NCBI RefSeq assembly: GCF_000380565.1
Contig: NZ_AQYJ01000028.1
Location: 310,001 to 374,000 of the forward strand
Direction: 5' to 3'
DNA: 64,000 bases
Origin: Microbulbifer variabilis ATCC 700307
GTDB taxonomy: Bacteria; Pseudomonadota; Gammaproteobacteria; Pseudomonadales; Cellvibrionaceae
A program made the position numbers and the translations under genes. Below the pieces are notes generated by a model that saw only the letters and a list, made by a program, of their open reading frames with translations, had not been told where the DNA came from and did not search any database. Shown here one piece after another: positions 62,771-64,000 of the stretch (the stretch's first letter is position 1; every line of letters begins with the position of its first letter).

Positions 62771-64000
62771 CTATACCGCAAGTAGGCGCAATGGGCGTGT
62801 CTGTGATTGCCAATGCTGTTCTTCCTGGTAGAGCAGCTCCTCAATAGCCGGGCTGCTATCCAGCCACTCACGTTCAATTTGCAAGCGGTAGGCATCTCCC
62901 TGGTCGGCCAGGTTGATTCCTTGCAATGTGCGTTCGGTGCGATCGCGGTGAATGATACAGCCCAGGCGCAGACACAGAAGCAGGTCGGGGCTGGGGTGGA
63001 AGCCGTAGTGTTCTTTGGGGTGCTTTATTCGTCCGCGCTGGTTGCGCACGAGATAGGACAAGTGCTCCTGTTCACCCTTGGAAAACCCGGCCAGATCAGC
63101 GTGTTTGATCATAAAAGCGCCGAGCTTGCGAAAGCTGCTGTGCGTCAGGGCCAAACCAACTTCATGGAGTTGTATGGCCCAGCGCAATCGCTGGCGTCCT
63201 TCCGGCGGATATCCGGGACGCAGTTGCTGTAATAGCTTAAGGGCAGTATCACTTACGCGGCGAGCCTGGTTGGCATCTATCTGCCAGCGCTGCATTACCC
63301 AGGCCACTGTATCCGCGCGCCTGTCCCCTCCATGCAGGCGGCCAGCCAGGTCGTGCACTATGCCTTCGCGTATTGCGTAAGGTGAGACTTCCATGCGCTG
63401 GATATCCAGCTCGCAAAAAATAGCGTGCAAAATTGCCAGGCCCGCAGCGAATACAGGGCGGCGCTCCTCATCGAGATAGGGCAAATTCAAATCGGCGATA
63501 TGCTCGGCTTGGGCCACCTCTTGCGCCAGGCGATCAATATCCTCGCGCCTGATATCCTCTACTTCGCCACCGTTCAGTACTCGAGATACCGCCTTGATGG
63601 TACCTGAGCAGCCTACTACTTCAGCTTCGGTGGCCATGTGCTGGAGTTCCTGAAGCTCCGCACGTGCAGCGCGCTGAGCGTGCTTGAAATGATTGATGGT
63701 CTGCCTGCTAATAATGCCATCGGCGAAGTAGCGCTTGCTGTAGGAAACACAGCCCATGTACAGGCTTTGCAATTGCTCTGGGGACTCACTACCGCGCACC
63801 AGTTCGGTGGAGCCGCCACCGATGTCGATTATGCAGCGTAGCCGGGGTGGACCGTCAGCGGCGGCCATTACACCTGAGTAAATCAGGCGAGCCTCTTCAA
63901 TGCCGCTGATGATTTCCACTGGCACCCCCAGGATGGATTCCGCCTCTTCGAGAAAACCGTCTGCGTTGGCCGCTGCAGCGCGCAGGGTGTTGGTGCCTAC
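62771..64000 (-). CDS. ppx: exopolyphosphatase / Ppx-GppA family (partial, 5' end outside window)
   Basis: The frame runs off the right edge. Visible residues begin VGTNTLRAAANxDGFLEEAE-like, then PVEIISGIEEARLIYSGVMA, CIIDIGGGSTELVRG and MGCVSYSKRYFADG, the core of the Ppx/GppA ATPase fold, and a C-terminal HD-like part to 62771. It releases phosphate from polyphosphate (Ppx) or pppGpp (GppA); the size and the HD-like part fit Ppx. The polyphosphate kinase PPK2 gene of the window is at 16 kb. Confidence 0.88.
   Translation of the reverse strand, partial: VGTNTLRAAAANADGFLEEAESILGVPVEIISGIEEARLIYSGVMAAADGPPRLRCIIDIGGGSTELVRGSESPEQLQSLYMGCVSYSKRYFADGIISRQTINHFKHAQRAARAELQELQHMATEAEVVGCSGTIKAVSRVLNGGEVEDIRREDIDRLAQEVAQAEHIADLNLPYLDEERRPVFAAGLAILHAIFCELDIQRMEVSPYAIREGIVHDLAGRLHGGDRRADTVAWVMQRWQIDANQARRVSDTALKLLQQLRPGYPPEGRQRLRWAIQLHEVGLALTHSSFRKLGAFMIKHADLAGFSKGEQEHLSYLVRNQRGRIKHPKEHYGFHPSPDLLLCLRLGCIIHRDRTERTLQGINLADQGDAYRLQIEREWLDSSPAIEELLYQEEQHWQSQTRPLRLLAV

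Noticed and set aside
1..64000. tRNA, rRNA, CRISPR, insertion sequences, integrase or phage genes
   Set aside because: No cloverleaf with T-loop, no direct-repeat array, no transposase or integrase motif was seen in the gaps or among the proteins.

Overview
The window is a 64 kb chromosomal segment of a Gram-negative, probably marine gammaproteobacterium. The protein set suggests the Cellvibrionales, perhaps Microbulbifer. This is inferred from a Cellvibrio-type secreted GH31 alpha-glucan enzyme, a MalT-type regulator, an oxidoreductase-SelD fusion, an MvaT-like nucleoid protein and several gammaproteobacterial housekeeping genes (rlmD, mnmH, parC, fetAB). No database search was possible. I saw no rRNA, tRNA, CRISPR array, insertion sequence or prophage.

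Layout. 1-4.6 kb: an alpha-glucan locus with a GH13 lipoprotein (cut by the window edge) and a GH31 enzyme on the minus strand, divergent from an MFS sugar transporter. 4.8-7.1 kb: an AGCS amino-acid/Na+ symporter and a YkuD L,D-transpeptidase with a tandem-repeat linker. 7.4-16 kb: an AT-richer accessory stretch with an aryl-sulfotransferase, a detoxification-type operon (ABM monooxygenase, DUF606 protein, DJ-1/PfpI protein) divergent from a LysR regulator, a cupin, a HxlR/GFA pair, and four decayed genes. 16-24.5 kb: PPK2 and a P-type H+-ATPase, then a GH13 alpha-glucosidase and malT. MalT-box-like sites lie before the alpha-glucosidase and between the GH31 and MFS genes, so the two sugar loci look like one regulon.

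24.5-32.8 kb: a structured leader or small RNA ending in a terminator, an alpha/beta-hydrolase, then housekeeping and small metabolic genes (YcbL-like MBL hydrolase, DUF2799 lipoprotein, hotdog thioesterase, YgjP-like metallopeptidase, rlmD, DUF2750, VOC, SDR, mnmH). 33.3-36.6 kb: a translationally coupled Rieske oxygenase / unknown exported protein / sterol-desaturase-type hydroxylase operon, divergent from a TetR regulator with two palindromic operators between them. 36.6-41.6 kb: an orphan 199-aa protein with possible caspase-like His and Cys motifs, an SLC13/RCK transporter, a CBS protein and an MvaT-like silencer.

41.8-52.4 kb: a histidine phosphatase, a sirtuin, NDH-2, an oxidoreductase-SelD fusion and a 1728-aa AsmA/DUF748-type protein. 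That protein carries twelve regularly spaced cysteine pairs and is the most unusual protein of the window. 52.4-64 kb: an AhpD-like protein, a GFA protein, a small membrane protein, a decayed gene, fetAB, a hexanucleotide microsatellite, parC, marR-emrA without emrB, a DUF2147 protein, selO and a 5'-truncated ppx.

Three genes tied to selenium biology (mnmH, selD fusion, selO) lie dispersed here. At least five genes are broken by small indels and nonsense codons while their neighbours are intact. This points to local decay, although single-base deletions in homopolymers could partly be assembly errors.
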